DNA of 64,000 bases from Desulfovibrionaceae bacterium (GTDB lineage: Bacteria; Desulfobacterota; Desulfovibrionia; Desulfovibrionales; Desulfovibrionaceae), in contig JACCQO010000001.1 in NCBI GenBank assembly GCA_015709205.1, positions 124,001 through 188,000 of the forward strand, read 5' to 3'. The translations under genes were made by a program, and so were the position numbers. The notes under the pieces are model-generated. The model did not search any database. It was not told where the DNA came from and was given only the letters and a program-made list of their open reading frames with translations. Below are positions 41,249-50,294 of this stretch, one piece after another. The number at the start of each line of letters is the position of its first letter. Position 1 is the stretch's first letter.

Positions 41249-42903
41249 CGATTGGCTCCTTGTTCTTGGGGTGCTGCCTGCTCCGCGAATTCCGGGGATT
41301 CCGGGGGTTCCGGGCGCTCCGGACGCCGCGGCGGCAGGATTCCGAGAATGTCCCAAACGCGGGACTTATCGCCGTGCGTGTAGCCGCGCAGCTTGCCCCA
41401 GGCCGCGCCGATGCGCTCGAACTGCGTGTCGTCCGGCGAGACGGCGAGCACGCTCTCGTTGAAGATGGCCGCGGCCCGGTTCTGCAACGTCTCCAGGAAC
41501 ACCCGGCGCGCGGCCTTGCGGGCGTCCTCGTCGTCCAGACGGGCCAGGCAGCGGTCCACCGCGTCCAGAAACGCGGGCTGCGTGGCGGACCAGAAGCGGA
41601 CGTTGACCGCCTCCAGGAGCGTGGAGCCGTTGGGCGACTTCTGTTTTTCGTCGGCCAGGGCACCGCCCACGGCGGAATAGAGGCAGGAGCGCACGTGGTC
41701 CGCGCAACGCACCAGCCGTTCGACCTCCTCGGCCTGCTGCTTGCGGTCCTCGGAGGTCGCGGCCACGCGCGCAGGCATGGTCTCCTCGGCCCAGGCCAGG
41801 GGCTTCATGTTGTCCATGGCATACCCGCAGAACCGCAGGCGGATTTCGTGCACGTCACGGTACTCGCTGTGCAGCCGTTCGAGATGGCGGAGGACCGCGG
41901 GCGACGGGTGGCGGCGCGTGACCATCTCGTCGCCGACCTTTTCGCGCTCCGCGAACAACAGTCCCCACCAGTCTCGATAGCAGCCCATCAGCGCCGTGCC
42001 CTTGATGGAAAGCGGCCCGGCGTTCTGGTCGATGCGCATGGGCGTGAGCGGATGCCGCCATTCGCCGGAGTATTTTCCGCCATGGTGCACGGCCCGGAAG
42101 GAGGTGACCACCGGCCCGGAAATGCCGCAGACGTCGCACTGCCCCTCCGTGTCTGGAGCAGTGAGGCGGATGCGCCGGGGCATGGACCAGAACACGTGCA
42201 GCGGATGCACGTTCCCGGCGAGGATCGCTTCATCATTGCTGCTGGTGCGGGTCGGCGCAAGCCAGGGGAAGATGCCGCCCGCTCGCGGGGCCTGCGCATC
42301 GGTGCCCTTGTCGTAGTCCTTGCGGAGCACGACGTTGCTCCAGAGCGTCGCCCAGAGCGTGTCGCCGAGCACCAGGCCGCTCACCGGCCCGCCGCCGCGC
42401 AGACTCACACGATGCCCGCGCCCGCCGCTCGGGGCGAATTGCTGCAGCACCTGCAGCGCGGCGGCCGCGCAGCTCGGGCACAGGGCGCGCACGGCTCCGG
42501 ACCGGACGAACATCTCGCTTCCGGCCGCGCTGATCAGCAGGTCGCGAATGTCCCAGTCCTTGTGCAGGTCGCCCGGCGTGAAATCCTGCTGAAAAGCCGG
42601 GCCGTCCTCATTGAACAGCTCGAAGGCGTCCGCTTCCTTTGCAAACGCCACGCGCAACGATTCGGGCTGGGGCGGGGCCGTGAGCAGCCGTTCCCACGCC
42701 TTGTCGTCGGCGGGTTCCAGGGTGGTCTGCAGCAGTCCGACGAGAAATTCGGCCACGCCCGCCTCGAAATCGGGCCGCGGCCAGTCCATGGCCACGACGG
42801 GATTAACGTCCATCCCGTCCGTGATCCCCCACGGCGGAATGGCCTCGCGCTTGCCATCCCGCCGAACAACCGGGATCCAGGCTTCAGAGATCAAGTTGAA
42901 CAT
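41245..42903 (-). CDS. cse1: Cse1 (Cas8e) Cascade large subunit
   Basis: 552 residues. FNLISEAWIPVVRRDG at the N terminus is diagnostic. Zinc-like Cys pairs occur at LCPSCAA (~142) and QCDVCG (~256). GIFPWLAPTRTSSND and FWSMPRRIRL follow the usual order. A proline/glutamate-rich tail (~525-552) is extra. It recognises the PAM and recruits Cas3. First gene of the Cascade-adaptation operon, with a GGGAGGAAAAA ribosome site and a promoter about 260 nt upstream. Confidence 0.95.
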   Translation of the reverse strand: MFNLISEAWIPVVRRDGKREAIPPWGITDGMDVNPVVAMDWPRPDFEAGVAEFLVGLLQTTLEPADDKAWERLLTAPPQPESLRVAFAKEADAFELFNEDGPAFQQDFTPGDLHKDWDIRDLLISAAGSEMFVRSGAVRALCPSCAAAALQVLQQFAPSGGRGHRVSLRGGGPVSGLVLGDTLWATLWSNVVLRKDYDKGTDAQAPRAGGIFPWLAPTRTSSNDEAILAGNVHPLHVFWSMPRRIRLTAPDTEGQCDVCGISGPVVTSFRAVHHGGKYSGEWRHPLTPMRIDQNAGPLSIKGTALMGCYRDWWGLLFAEREKVGDEMVTRRHPSPAVLRHLERLHSEYRDVHEIRLRFCGYAMDNMKPLAWAEETMPARVAATSEDRKQQAEEVERLVRCADHVRSCLYSAVGGALADEKQKSPNGSTLLEAVNVRFWSATQPAFLDAVDRCLARLDDEDARKAARRVFLETLQNRAAAIFNESVLAVSPDDTQFERIGAAWGKLRGYTHGDKSRVWDILGILPPRRPERPEPPESPEFAEQAAPQEQGANR

Positions 42904-43164
42904 TTTTTCCTCCCGATAGAGCTTGCGGCTGGATTACCGCGACAACATGACGTACGATACAGGCGCATATATGATCCGATGATGGCGACCGGATCACGAA
43001 CCGCATCCCCAGTTCCCGGAGTCGCTTCGCGAGAGCGACCGGCCCGAACGCCGATTCCAACCCGTCGGGCCACGGGAAAGGGGTGCGGGGACAGCTTAGG
43101 GTTCGCCAGCTGGGAAATACGCTTCCCAATGGGAAGAATTAGCGTTGTGCCGTGCATGTGAGAA
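42904..43164 (-). other. Long 5' leader of the Cascade operon
   Basis: About 260 nt between the candidate promoter and cse1. Two overlapping open frames of 80-94 codons exist on the minus strand (ending 42884-42891), but neither has a strong ribosome site or a known domain. I see no intact gene. Confidence 0.4.
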
Positions 43165-43194
43165 GGAATACTCACTGCAGCGTTTTTTTGTCAA
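43165..43194 (-). promoter_or_regulatory. Candidate sigma-70 promoter of the Cascade operon
   Basis: Minus-strand TTGACA (43189-43194), 18-bp spacer and TATTCC (43165-43170) in an AT-rich tract. Confidence 0.55.
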
Positions 43195-43264
43195 TTCATC
43201 ATGATAATTAAATACTTTGTTTTTTTGTAAGATTTAATTTTTCCAGTCTGTTAGCAATAGAAAG

Positions 43265-43313
43265 CGGCAGCAATTTATTGCCGCCGCCTCTCCCCCCGCC
43301 GTGCGGGGAACAC
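43265..43313 (-). repeat. Orphan CRISPR-repeat-like hairpin plus inverted repeat after cas3
   Basis: CCCCGCCGTGCGGGGAACAC (43294-43313) keeps the hairpin and 3' GGGGAACAC of the array repeat (about 16 of 21 positions). It stands alone, with no second copy at 61 nt on either side. Directly beside it GCGGCAGCAA-TTTA-TTGCCGC (43265-43285) forms a second inverted repeat followed on the minus strand by TTTCTATT, a possible cas3 terminator. Confidence 0.6.
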
Positions 43314-43421
43314 TCAAATCATCTCAAATTAAATACGGTTCATCACCAAACTATTGGCGAACATTTTTTAAGAATAACTCAACTTTCCACAAAAAGCCAA
43401 TCATCAAAATGTGATATCGTT

Positions 43422-46142
43422 TCAAAAGTATTCGCTCCGAGATACGAACAGTCCCGTTTTATGCTCATATTCGACTTGTACAGACGCTAAACTGCTGCGC
43501 CCCCCCTGTACAACGCCAGAAGCGATCCAACCGTTGGGAATCCTTGCCACCAGCGGCACCACCAGCGTGTCGTCGTGGCCGCGCCAGGTCGCACGCAGAG
43601 TCGCGATCTGCGCCGCGCATTCCGGGGACGGGGCGTCTACCGAATCCAGCAGGGTCCGGCGCACGCGCAGTTCGCTCAGGGACCAGGCCCGCTGCTCCGT
43701 GGCCGCCGCGCACCACGGGGCCAGCCGCGTTCCGTCCCAGCGCGCCAGGCGTAACAGGCGCGTGGGCTCGCCCAGGCGCGTGGGGATGCGCTCCTCGGCG
43801 TCCCAGCGGTCGCCAAAGGCCGTGGCGTAGCCGCGCTCGAATTCCAGGGTGTTGAACGCCGCCATCTGCGCCATGGCCCGCAGTTCGCCTTCCGCCCGGA
43901 TGTCGCGCCTGGCAAGCCCCTCCGGAACCTCCACCGCGTCGTCGCCGTGCACCGCCTCCACCAGGGCGCGCGCGTCCCCGGGCAGGTCCAGGCCGCCCCG
44001 CTCCAGCAGGACGCGCGCCGTGCGCCACAGGACGCCGTGCACCGGATAGACCCAGCGCCCGCGCGAAAAAAACGCGGCGTACCAGTCCGCGCCCGGCGCA
44101 TCCGTATACTCCGGCCCGTGCACGAGCAGCCGCGGCGTACGCCCCAAGCCGCGCCGGTGGCGGCAGAGCCGCCCCACGCGCTGGATCAGCGCCTCCACGG
44201 ACGCGAGGTCCGAAACCATAAAATCGAAATCCACGTCGAGAGAGGCCTCGGCCACCTGCGTGGCCACCACGATGCGCCCGGCGCGGTCCGTGCCGTGCTT
44301 GCCGAACAGGTCCAGGAGCCGCTGCTCCACGTCCAGCCGGTCGCCGGCGGCAAACCGCGCATGAAAGAGCAGCACCCGGTCCGGGTCCACGCCCTCCATG
44401 GCCCGCAGCGCCCCGCAGGCCTCCACGGCATCGTCCACGGCGTTGCGCACCCAGCACGCGCACCCGCCGCCCCGCGCCACGGCGGCCAGGGCCGCGCAGG
44501 CCTCGTCCGAATCGTGCGCCCAGTCCACGGCCACGCGGCGCGGGGCCCACGGGGCCGGTTCGACGGCGCGCTCCGCCACGCCCGTCCCGGCCGAAACGGC
44601 CCCGGCCAGCGGATAGGCCACGGACGCCGGTACGGCGGGCTCGACGCCGAGGCCCTCCTGAAAGGCCGCGGCCAACCGGCGCTTCAGGTTCAGCGGCAGG
44701 GTGGCCGAGAGCAGAACGGCGCTGCCGCCCAGCGCGGCGTGGAAGCGCAGCAGGTTGCAGAGCAGCGCGTTCACGTAGTCGTCGTAGGCGTGCACCTCGT
44801 CGACCACGAGCACGTTGCGCGCCAGCCCGAGCAGCCGCAGGCTCTGGTGGCGCGCGGGCAGCACGCCGAGCAGGGCCTGGTCCACGGTGCCGACCCCGGC
44901 CGGGGCCAGCAGCGCCTTCTTGGCGTTGTCCGCGAGCCACCCCGCGCATTCGGGCCCGGCCTCGTCGCCGTCCACCGTGCCCGCCGCGCCCGGGCCCTGC
45001 GCCGCGATGCCATCCAGCGGGATGGACGCGAGATAGGCGTCCACCAGCCGCCGCCCGCCGTGGGCCAGGGTCAGCGACGGGCGCTCCCCGGCCGCGAACA
45101 GCCGCCGGTAACACCCGGCCAGACGTGCGTACATGGCGTTGGACGTGGCCATGGTCGGCAGGGCGAAATAGAGCCCCTGGGCCAGTCCTTTGTCCATCAG
45201 CCGCGCGGCCAGAATCAGGGCTGCCTCGGTTTTGCCGCTGCCGGTCAGGTCCTCGAGGATGTGCAGCTGCGGGCCGTCGGCCAACTCCGCGTCCCGGGCG
45301 TGGCGCTGCAGCGGCGTGGGCGGGTGACCGATCAGTTCCGGGAAAAGGTCCTCGAAGCGCAGCCCACCGCGCGCCGCCGCGGGGAGCACCCCGGACGCGT
45401 CCAGGGCTTGGCGGGCCGACGGCAAGGCGCACCGGTGATAATAGTCCGCATAGTCCGCGATGTGCGGCGCGGGCGGGAAGAACCGCTCGTCGGACCCGAG
45501 CCAGTCCGCGAGCACGCAGAGCCCGGCCAGCAGCCACGAAAACCGCGCGCACGCCGCGAGCTCGGGCATGGGCCCCGGGCTTGACGGCGGCAGGAAAAGT
45601 CCGACGCACAGTTCGGCGTATTCCAGGACCGCGACGAGGTCGTCCTTGGAAAAGCACTCCTCGCGGTTCACCGCCGGACGGGCCGGGACGGGCACGCCGT
45701 GATGTCCGAACACGGCGGCGGCCAGCGGCGCGAGCGCCAGGTCCACGTCCTCGGGGTCGTGGGCCTCCAGCCCCAGCCGACTGCGCAACAGGGGGAAGAC
45801 ATGGCGCGGCAACAGGGCCGTGGCCAACAGGGTATGGTGGCGCTCCCGGCCATAGGGCACGGAAGGCGCGCGGCCCTGCAGCCGCCGGAGCAAATCGGGC
45901 CGCGAGCCCTGGAACACGTGGGAGAACTTGCCCGCGTCGTGCAGCGCCACGAAAAAAACGGCCGCCCCGGGCCACAGCGCGCCGGGGAACGGGCACAACG
46001 CGCCCAGCCGCGCCCCCAGCCACGCGTCCCGCTCGACCAACGCCTGGGCGCACGCGGCCACGTCCAGGCCGTGGCACGCCAGGGGATGGTACGTCCCGTC
46101 CCCGGCTTCCCGGCCCGCCTTGCCCCAGTATCGTGCGATCAT
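43422..46142 (-). CDS. cas3: Cas3 nuclease-helicase, type I-E
   Basis: 906 residues. HD nuclease domain first (~18-240): HPLACHGLDVAA and FFVALHDAGKFSHVF carry the metal-binding His/Asp. The SF2 helicase has DLTGSGKTEAALILAARL (~298), DEVHAYD in place of DEAH (~440), LLSATLP (~475), VATQVAEASLDVDFDFMVSD and IQRVGRLCRH (motifs V-VI, ~650-680). It degrades the strand displaced by Cascade. It is separated from cse1 by 518 nt, so it has its own promoter upstream of 46142 and is not co-translated with Cascade. Confidence 0.96.
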   Translation of the reverse strand: MIARYWGKAGREAGDGTYHPLACHGLDVAACAQALVERDAWLGARLGALCPFPGALWPGAAVFFVALHDAGKFSHVFQGSRPDLLRRLQGRAPSVPYGRERHHTLLATALLPRHVFPLLRSRLGLEAHDPEDVDLALAPLAAAVFGHHGVPVPARPAVNREECFSKDDLVAVLEYAELCVGLFLPPSSPGPMPELAACARFSWLLAGLCVLADWLGSDERFFPPAPHIADYADYYHRCALPSARQALDASGVLPAAARGGLRFEDLFPELIGHPPTPLQRHARDAELADGPQLHILEDLTGSGKTEAALILAARLMDKGLAQGLYFALPTMATSNAMYARLAGCYRRLFAAGERPSLTLAHGGRRLVDAYLASIPLDGIAAQGPGAAGTVDGDEAGPECAGWLADNAKKALLAPAGVGTVDQALLGVLPARHQSLRLLGLARNVLVVDEVHAYDDYVNALLCNLLRFHAALGGSAVLLSATLPLNLKRRLAAAFQEGLGVEPAVPASVAYPLAGAVSAGTGVAERAVEPAPWAPRRVAVDWAHDSDEACAALAAVARGGGCACWVRNAVDDAVEACGALRAMEGVDPDRVLLFHARFAAGDRLDVEQRLLDLFGKHGTDRAGRIVVATQVAEASLDVDFDFMVSDLASVEALIQRVGRLCRHRRGLGRTPRLLVHGPEYTDAPGADWYAAFFSRGRWVYPVHGVLWRTARVLLERGGLDLPGDARALVEAVHGDDAVEVPEGLARRDIRAEGELRAMAQMAAFNTLEFERGYATAFGDRWDAEERIPTRLGEPTRLLRLARWDGTRLAPWCAAATEQRAWSLSELRVRRTLLDSVDAPSPECAAQIATLRATWRGHDDTLVVPLVARIPNGWIASGVVQGGRSSLASVQVEYEHKTGLFVSRSEYF

Positions 46143-46624
46143 CTCCCGTCCCTCCCGGCGTTTTCAGCGGCCTGCGCCGCGCGGCGCTCCTGTTCCCGGC
46201 GCGTGCTGCACGTCCGCCGTCACCCGACGGAAAGGCGCGTCGACGTTGGCGCCGCGTTCGATCCGCGCGACCGATATCGGCTGCAGGATCTCGAGATAGC
46301 TATGCGCGTTTGCTCCTGCGACGGCAAGTGAGCGCCGATGTCCCCGGCCGGACCTGCACGTCGGCCCTCTCCAGTCTTCGCAATCCTGATGCCGCCGGGC
46401 CGCCGCACGCGCATGCGCCCCCCCAGGGATCAGGCCTCAAAATATGGCGACGGAACCCCGTCTCGGAACGGTCGGGAAGAATGGCTTGAGCGCTTCGTCC
46501 CTCTTCGGCCCGGCTGCGCCTCTCCTTGAACGGGAGTAGACCCCGATCGACTAATATACCATATTAACTACTGTAATATATCCATGCACGTTCATATACG
46601 TGCGTCTGACAAAGGTGGGACGCT
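46143..46624. other. Intergenic region upstream of cas3, divergent from secreted-protein genes
   Basis: The first ~350 nt are GC-rich. A minus-strand frame stays open from about 46400 to a stop at 46164 without a recognisable family or ribosome site. The last ~80 nt (46545-46610) are AT-rich with TAATATACCATATTAAC and a GCACG-N8-CGTGC inverted repeat (46586-46603), a plausible promoter/operator for the plus-strand genes. Confidence 0.4.
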
Positions 46625-47662
46625 TTGTTGCGCAAATCAGCGGCCATTTTTCTCGTTCTGTGCGTCGTGACCATTGTGGCCAATCAGTGTCCGGCCGCAG
46701 ACGTCGTGACCGGACAAGGATGCGCGCCCCTTGCCCTGGGACGGGACCTCGCGTTGGAAATGGCGCGCAAGAACGCCCTTCGCAACGCATCCGAACGCTT
46801 CGGAGTCCGAATTTCCTCCAAGACGCTGGTCGATATGGGCATCCTTCTTGATGACTTCATCCACTCCAAGACCCTGGCCTCTGTCAAATCCCATGACGTG
46901 CTCAAGGAATGGGAACGCGACGGTGAGTTTTGCGCCGAGGTCGAAGCCTGGATCAAGGAAGGCGGCCAAGATGAGGCCGACAGGGAACTGGCCTGCCTGC
47001 GCAGCTTCGCGGTCATCGCCAGAGGGTCGGGCTCGGAGATCATCCGCCGCATCCTTCTCTCGGGCCTCGGCAAGCTCGGCCTTCACGCCTTCAGGCTTCC
47101 CCCCGATGCGACCACGTTCCGGCAGGTCCAGAAGCCCCACCGCCTCCTGGCCGACTACGTCATCCTCGTGGAATCCTCCATGGAGTTCTCCCAGCGCAAC
47201 AGCGGCATCGAATCCTACTCCGCCCTGGCCGAAATAAGCCTCATGCAGTTTTCCAAGGGCCAGGTCGTGCTCCACGAGCCGACCGGCGAATTGGTCTTCG
47301 GCCTCAACGAGGACCGCGCCCTGCACGGCAAGCGGCCGGATCAGTTCAAGGCCCGGGTGGCGGCGCCCCTTGCCGCGTCCTTCTTGACTTCCCTGGGGCA
47401 AGTGACGAGCAGCAACACCAGGGATGTGTCCGTAAAACTGGCCGGGCCGTGCGCCATGGAGGAACTCCGGTCGTTCAAGGACCTCTTGGCCGCGCTTCCA
47501 TGGGTGGAGGCTGTGGGAGATACCCGGCTTTGGGACTCCGGCTGCGAGGTGGTCGTCCGCTACGGCGAAAAATCCGTCTACTTGGCATCCATGATCGAGG
47601 TGCGGGGGCGATACCGGGTACGTTCCCATGGCTGGGATGGCATAGAACTCGTCCCCCGATGA
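46625..47662 (+). CDS. Secreted protein resembling the FlgT N-terminal domain
   Basis: 345 residues if read from TTG 46625 (AGGTGG 6 nt before); the next codon is also TTG. A signal peptide (~1-24, ending PAADV) precedes a domain that looks like FlgT-N: LALEMARKNALRNASERFG (~42-60), VDMGILLDDFIHSKTLA (~67-83) and VKSHDVLKEWERDGEFCAEV. The rest (~120-345) has no domain I can name. FlgT-N-type proteins are periplasmic and often pair with CsgG-like partners, as here (19 nt to the next gene). A flagellar role is not implied by anything else in the window. Confidence 0.6.
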   Translation: MLRKSAAIFLVLCVVTIVANQCPAADVVTGQGCAPLALGRDLALEMARKNALRNASERFGVRISSKTLVDMGILLDDFIHSKTLASVKSHDVLKEWERDGEFCAEVEAWIKEGGQDEADRELACLRSFAVIARGSGSEIIRRILLSGLGKLGLHAFRLPPDATTFRQVQKPHRLLADYVILVESSMEFSQRNSGIESYSALAEISLMQFSKGQVVLHEPTGELVFGLNEDRALHGKRPDQFKARVAAPLAASFLTSLGQVTSSNTRDVSVKLAGPCAMEELRSFKDLLAALPWVEAVGDTRLWDSGCEVVVRYGEKSVYLASMIEVRGRYRVRSHGWDGIELVPR

Positions 47663-47681
47663 CATGAATTCGGAGATTCCC

Positions 47682-48248
47682 ATGAAGTTACGATCCCTTC
47701 TCCTTTCTTTCGTCGTATGCCTGATCCCCTCCACTGCCCTGTGTGAAAAACCCGCGGAATACATGGACACCCAGGCCAGGGCGGCTTTTGGACAGCTCGC
47801 GCCCCAGGCGCATGGGCAGAAGGTGTTTATTGCTCCTTTTATCCAGCATAGCTACGGCGATGAAGAGGAAAAATACACCTACGACTGCTCTGCCAACACC
47901 GACGAACGTTATTTTGAAAGCGCCCTCAGAGAACAGTTCGTCCTGAGCGGGAAATTCAGGGTGGTGGCCCGCTCCAAGCTCGACAAGGCATTGGAGGAAC
48001 TCAAGCTCCAACGCTCGGATCTATTCGATGCAGACAGTGTCAAGGCCATCGGGAAATTTGTGGGCGCGGATACCATCGTGGTCATCGAGGGGGAAATCCG
48101 AGAACAGGGGATGTCGACTTCATCGAGAGCAAGATACTACCATGGCCCTGGTTTCAATGACTTCTTTGACGTCAAGGTCTATTACATCTCCATTGAGACG
48201 GGTGAGATTCAAGGTTTTTGGAAGCGAAGGTCCGGAGACCCGCAATGA
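47682..48248 (+). CDS. CsgG/LpoB-like secreted protein, 3' end apparently replaced
   Basis: 188 residues, signal peptide ~1-21 (ending ALCEKP). CsgG/LpoB-type fold: VFIAPFIQHSYG (~46), FESALREQFVLSGKFRVVA (~77-95), RSKLDKALEELKLQRSDLFD and AIGKFVGADTIVVIEGEI (~122-139). It ends in YISIETGEIQGFWKRRSGDPQ-type strand much earlier than expected for an intact CsgG C terminus, and the following bases encode in another frame the 3' end of an unrelated gene. The GGAG before 47682 favours this start over 47664. It is low enough in homology that function beyond envelope-assembly-like is not claimed. Confidence 0.6.
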   Translation: MKLRSLLLSFVVCLIPSTALCEKPAEYMDTQARAAFGQLAPQAHGQKVFIAPFIQHSYGDEEEKYTYDCSANTDERYFESALREQFVLSGKFRVVARSKLDKALEELKLQRSDLFDADSVKAIGKFVGADTIVVIEGEIREQGMSTSSRARYYHGPGFNDFFDVKVYYISIETGEIQGFWKRRSGDPQ

Positions 48249-48249
48249 A

Positions 48250-48411
48250 ATGGGCTCGGCCCTGGTCGCGCAGCTCGGGCAGTTCACGCTCCAGCTTTTG
48301 CAAAAGAACCTGAACGTCAAACCCACGCTGAAAATTCGGCCCGGCTATCAGTTCAACGTCATTGTGACCAAGGTCATCGTGTTTCAGCAGCCATACAAAG
48401 CGGGGCTGTAG
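48250..48411 (+). pseudogene. TrbI/VirB10-like 3' remnant
   Basis: A 53-codon open stretch (from an ATG at 48250, but open further upstream) reads MGSALVAQLGQFTLQLLQ then NLNVKPTLKIRPGYQFNVIV and ends in a PY motif. The Gln-rich helix, QPTLxIRPGxxFNVxVTK and final hydrophobic PY are the C-terminal signature of VirB10/TrbI from conjugative type IV secretion. Nothing of the remaining ~350 residues is present, so this is a leftover from a mobile element fused onto the CsgG-like gene end. Confidence 0.55.
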
Positions 48412-48420
48412 GAAATGCGG

Positions 48421-48792
48421 TCACGGCGCATTGCTTCCTCTGGGCGAAGCAGTGAGCAGTCTCTCCTTCAACAGCTCGGTGAAGTTGCGCCGTCCATCGG
48501 CCACGACATGAATATATACCTCGTTGGAGGTCTTGTTGACCTGGTAGACGACTCTATACCGAGAGACCTGGATTTCCCGATACGACAGGACGTTGATCCG
48601 CTTCAGTTCAGGAGGGATACGCCCCCGGTCGGGGAGTTCGCGCAAGCTGTCCCGCGCCTCGATAAACGTACCCAGAGTCGTTTCGGCGATGTCCGGCCCA
48701 TCTCTATCGGCAATGAAAGAGAAAATGCCCAAGATGTCTTCTTCCGCACGGCGGGTAAACGCGACTCGCCAAGTCCTTTTATCCCCGCTCAT
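48421..48792 (-). CDS. ParE/RelE-family toxin
   Basis: 123 residues: WRVAFTRRAEEDILGIFSFI (~8-27) and LRELPDRGRIPPELKRI (~53-69), then YREIQVSRYRVVYQV (~74-88), the arrangement of ParE/RelE toxins. The partner antitoxin lies directly upstream with a 14-nt overlap. Targets are ribosomes for RelE types or gyrase for ParE types; which applies is not decidable here. The C-terminal ~15 residues beyond LLKERLL are extra. Overall GC is lower than in the neighbouring core genes, in keeping with acquisition. Confidence 0.85.
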   Translation of the reverse strand: MSGDKRTWRVAFTRRAEEDILGIFSFIADRDGPDIAETTLGTFIEARDSLRELPDRGRIPPELKRINVLSYREIQVSRYRVVYQVNKTSNEVYIHVVADGRRNFTELLKERLLTASPRGSNAP

Positions 48793-49069
48793 TGCGTTTC
48801 TCCGCGATCATCTTGCGGATGTCGGCAAAGACCTCGTCCGAATCGCGGAGATTACCGGCTTCCACATCGGCGGCGCTGTCCGCAAGCATACGCAGAAGCG
48901 CCAAACTTTCCTGCATCTGGTCATATGCCCGGACGTTCATCACCACGGCCTTTGCCTCGCCGTTTTGGGTAATGACCATGGGATTGCCCGTTTCATCAAC
49001 GGTCTCAATGAGTTGCTTGGCGTTGTTTTTGAGCCAGGAGATGGGCTTGATATCCGAATGTAGCTGCAT
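48779..49069 (-). CDS. Phd/YefM-family antitoxin
   Basis: 96 residues. DIKPISWLKNNAKQLIETV (~5-23) and GNPMVITQNGEAKAVVMN (~27-44), then VRAYDQMQESLALLRML, give the Phd/YefM fold: N-terminal DNA-binding part and a C-terminal toxin-neutralising helix. It should repress its own promoter together with the toxin. Start ATG 49069 is preceded by the palindromic-looking CATATGG stretch at 49078-49083 which may belong to the operator. Confidence 0.85.
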   Translation of the reverse strand: MQLHSDIKPISWLKNNAKQLIETVDETGNPMVITQNGEAKAVVMNVRAYDQMQESLALLRMLADSAADVEAGNLRDSDEVFADIRKMIAEKRNERG

Positions 49070-49349
49070 ACGGCCTCCATATGGGAAGAATTATGACTGA
49101 ATTAAGGGTAACCACTACCGCTGAATAAAGCAATCCCTTTTGGCCATTGCTCTCGCAACAACCTCGACTCACAACCAATCCGGGCCAAGCACTAGAGGCC
49201 GCATAGCGGCCTTGAGGAGAATGTCTGGCTGCAACAGCCTGGGAATGGAAAAACCCTACAAGCACGTCCTGGGGCATTCCTTGGTACTCGCCCGGTCGGG
49301 AATCATGGCAGAAGCGGCTCATTCTCGGGTGGCAGGAGGGAAAGGGGGA
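49070..49349. other. Region between antitoxin and tRNA, no gene recognised
   Basis: About 280 nt of lower GC content. Frames of 60-100 codons on both strands have no domain or ribosome site. Its location at the 3' side of a tRNA gene is where integrase genes and att sites are often found, but neither could be identified. Confidence 0.4.
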
Positions 49350-49351
49350 AG

Positions 49352-49390
49352 AAAAGAAAAAGGGATCACGGAATGATCTTCCGTAACCCC
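49352..49390 (-). terminator. Terminator of the tRNA-fMet gene
   Basis: Minus-strand stem GGGGTTACGGAA/TTCCGTGATCCC with loop GATCA, followed by TTTTTCTTTTC. Confidence 0.8.
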
Positions 49391-49399
49391 TTGATTCCT

Positions 49400-49476
<77 letters not shown>

Positions 49477-49493
49477 TCACGTGAGAAAGAGTG

Positions 49494-49521
49494 TTTATAC
49501 CTCCGCCCGCCCGGCTGTCAA
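49494..49521 (-). promoter_or_regulatory. Sigma-70 promoter of tRNA-fMet
   Basis: TTGACA, 16-bp spacer, TATAAA on the minus strand, ending 18 nt before the mature 5' end of the tRNA. Confidence 0.85.
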
Positions 49522-49565
49522 CTCTATTTACAACCTTTTTCAAATCCTCTACACCTGTCCCCGAC

Positions 49566-50288
49566 ATGAGCACCATCTCCTCCATCTCTCTGGTCATTCC
49601 CGTCTACAACGAGGAAGACAACCTGCCCATCCTTTACAGGGAAATCGCAACCGCCCTGGAACGCGTCGAAAAAACAGCCGAGATCCTCCTGGTGGACGAC
49701 GGCAGCAAGGACCGCAGCTTGGACGTCATCAAGGCCCTGGCCGACGGCGACGCGCGCGTCAGGTTTCTCGCCTTCGCCGAAAACCGCGGCCAGTCCGCGG
49801 CCTTCGCCGCCGGCTTCCAGCACGCCGCTGGAGACGTCATCGTGACCATGGACTCGGACCTGCAGAACGACCCCGCCGACATCCCGGCCCTGCTCGCCAC
49901 CTACGAGCAGGGCCACGACATGGTCATCGGCTGGCGCGCCAATCGCAAGGACACCTGGGTCAAGCGCATGACCTCCAAGATCGGCAACGCCATCCGCAAC
50001 CGCATCAGCCGCGAAACCGTCAAGGACACCGGCTGCTCCCTGAAGGTCATGCGCGCGGACATGGCCCGCCGAATCCCCATGTTCAACGGCATGCACCGCT
50101 TCCTGCCCACGCTCATGAAGCTTCAGGGCGCGCGCGTGGCCGAGGTCGCGGTCAACCACCGCCCGCGCGTGCACGGCCGCTCCAAGTACGGCGTGCTGGA
50201 CCGCGCCATGACCACGTGGTACGACCTCATCGCCGTGCGCTGGATGCAGCTGCGCTACATCGATTACCGGATCAAGGAAAAGAACTAG
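49566..50288 (+). CDS. GT2-family glycosyltransferase (polyprenyl-phosphate type)
   Basis: 240 residues, GT-A fold: SLVIPVYNEEDNLPILYREI (~8-27), LLVDDGSKDRS (~41-51), NRGQSAAFAAGFQHA (~72-86) and the DxD as TMDSDLQNDP (~94-103). No C-terminal membrane helices are present, so it is a soluble DPM1-like enzyme acting on undecaprenyl phosphate at the inner face of the membrane. RPRVHGRSKYGV is typical of this subgroup. It starts 90 nt after the tRNA, in the opposite direction, and is followed at 6 nt by a LabN-like gene, suggesting lipid A or O-antigen modification. Confidence 0.9.
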   Translation: MSTISSISLVIPVYNEEDNLPILYREIATALERVEKTAEILLVDDGSKDRSLDVIKALADGDARVRFLAFAENRGQSAAFAAGFQHAAGDVIVTMDSDLQNDPADIPALLATYEQGHDMVIGWRANRKDTWVKRMTSKIGNAIRNRISRETVKDTGCSLKVMRADMARRIPMFNGMHRFLPTLMKLQGARVAEVAVNHRPRVHGRSKYGVLDRAMTTWYDLIAVRWMQLRYIDYRIKEKN

Positions 50289-50294
50289 CCCCGC

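Noticed and set aside
43084-43093. GCGGGGACAG, identical to ten bases of the tRNA-fMet 3' end, as an att site
   Set aside because: Ten bases is expected by chance in this composition, and the implied element would split cas3 from Cascade without any integrase.
46164-46400. Possible minus-strand gene upstream of cas3
   Set aside because: Open frame only; no start with ribosome site and no family recognised.
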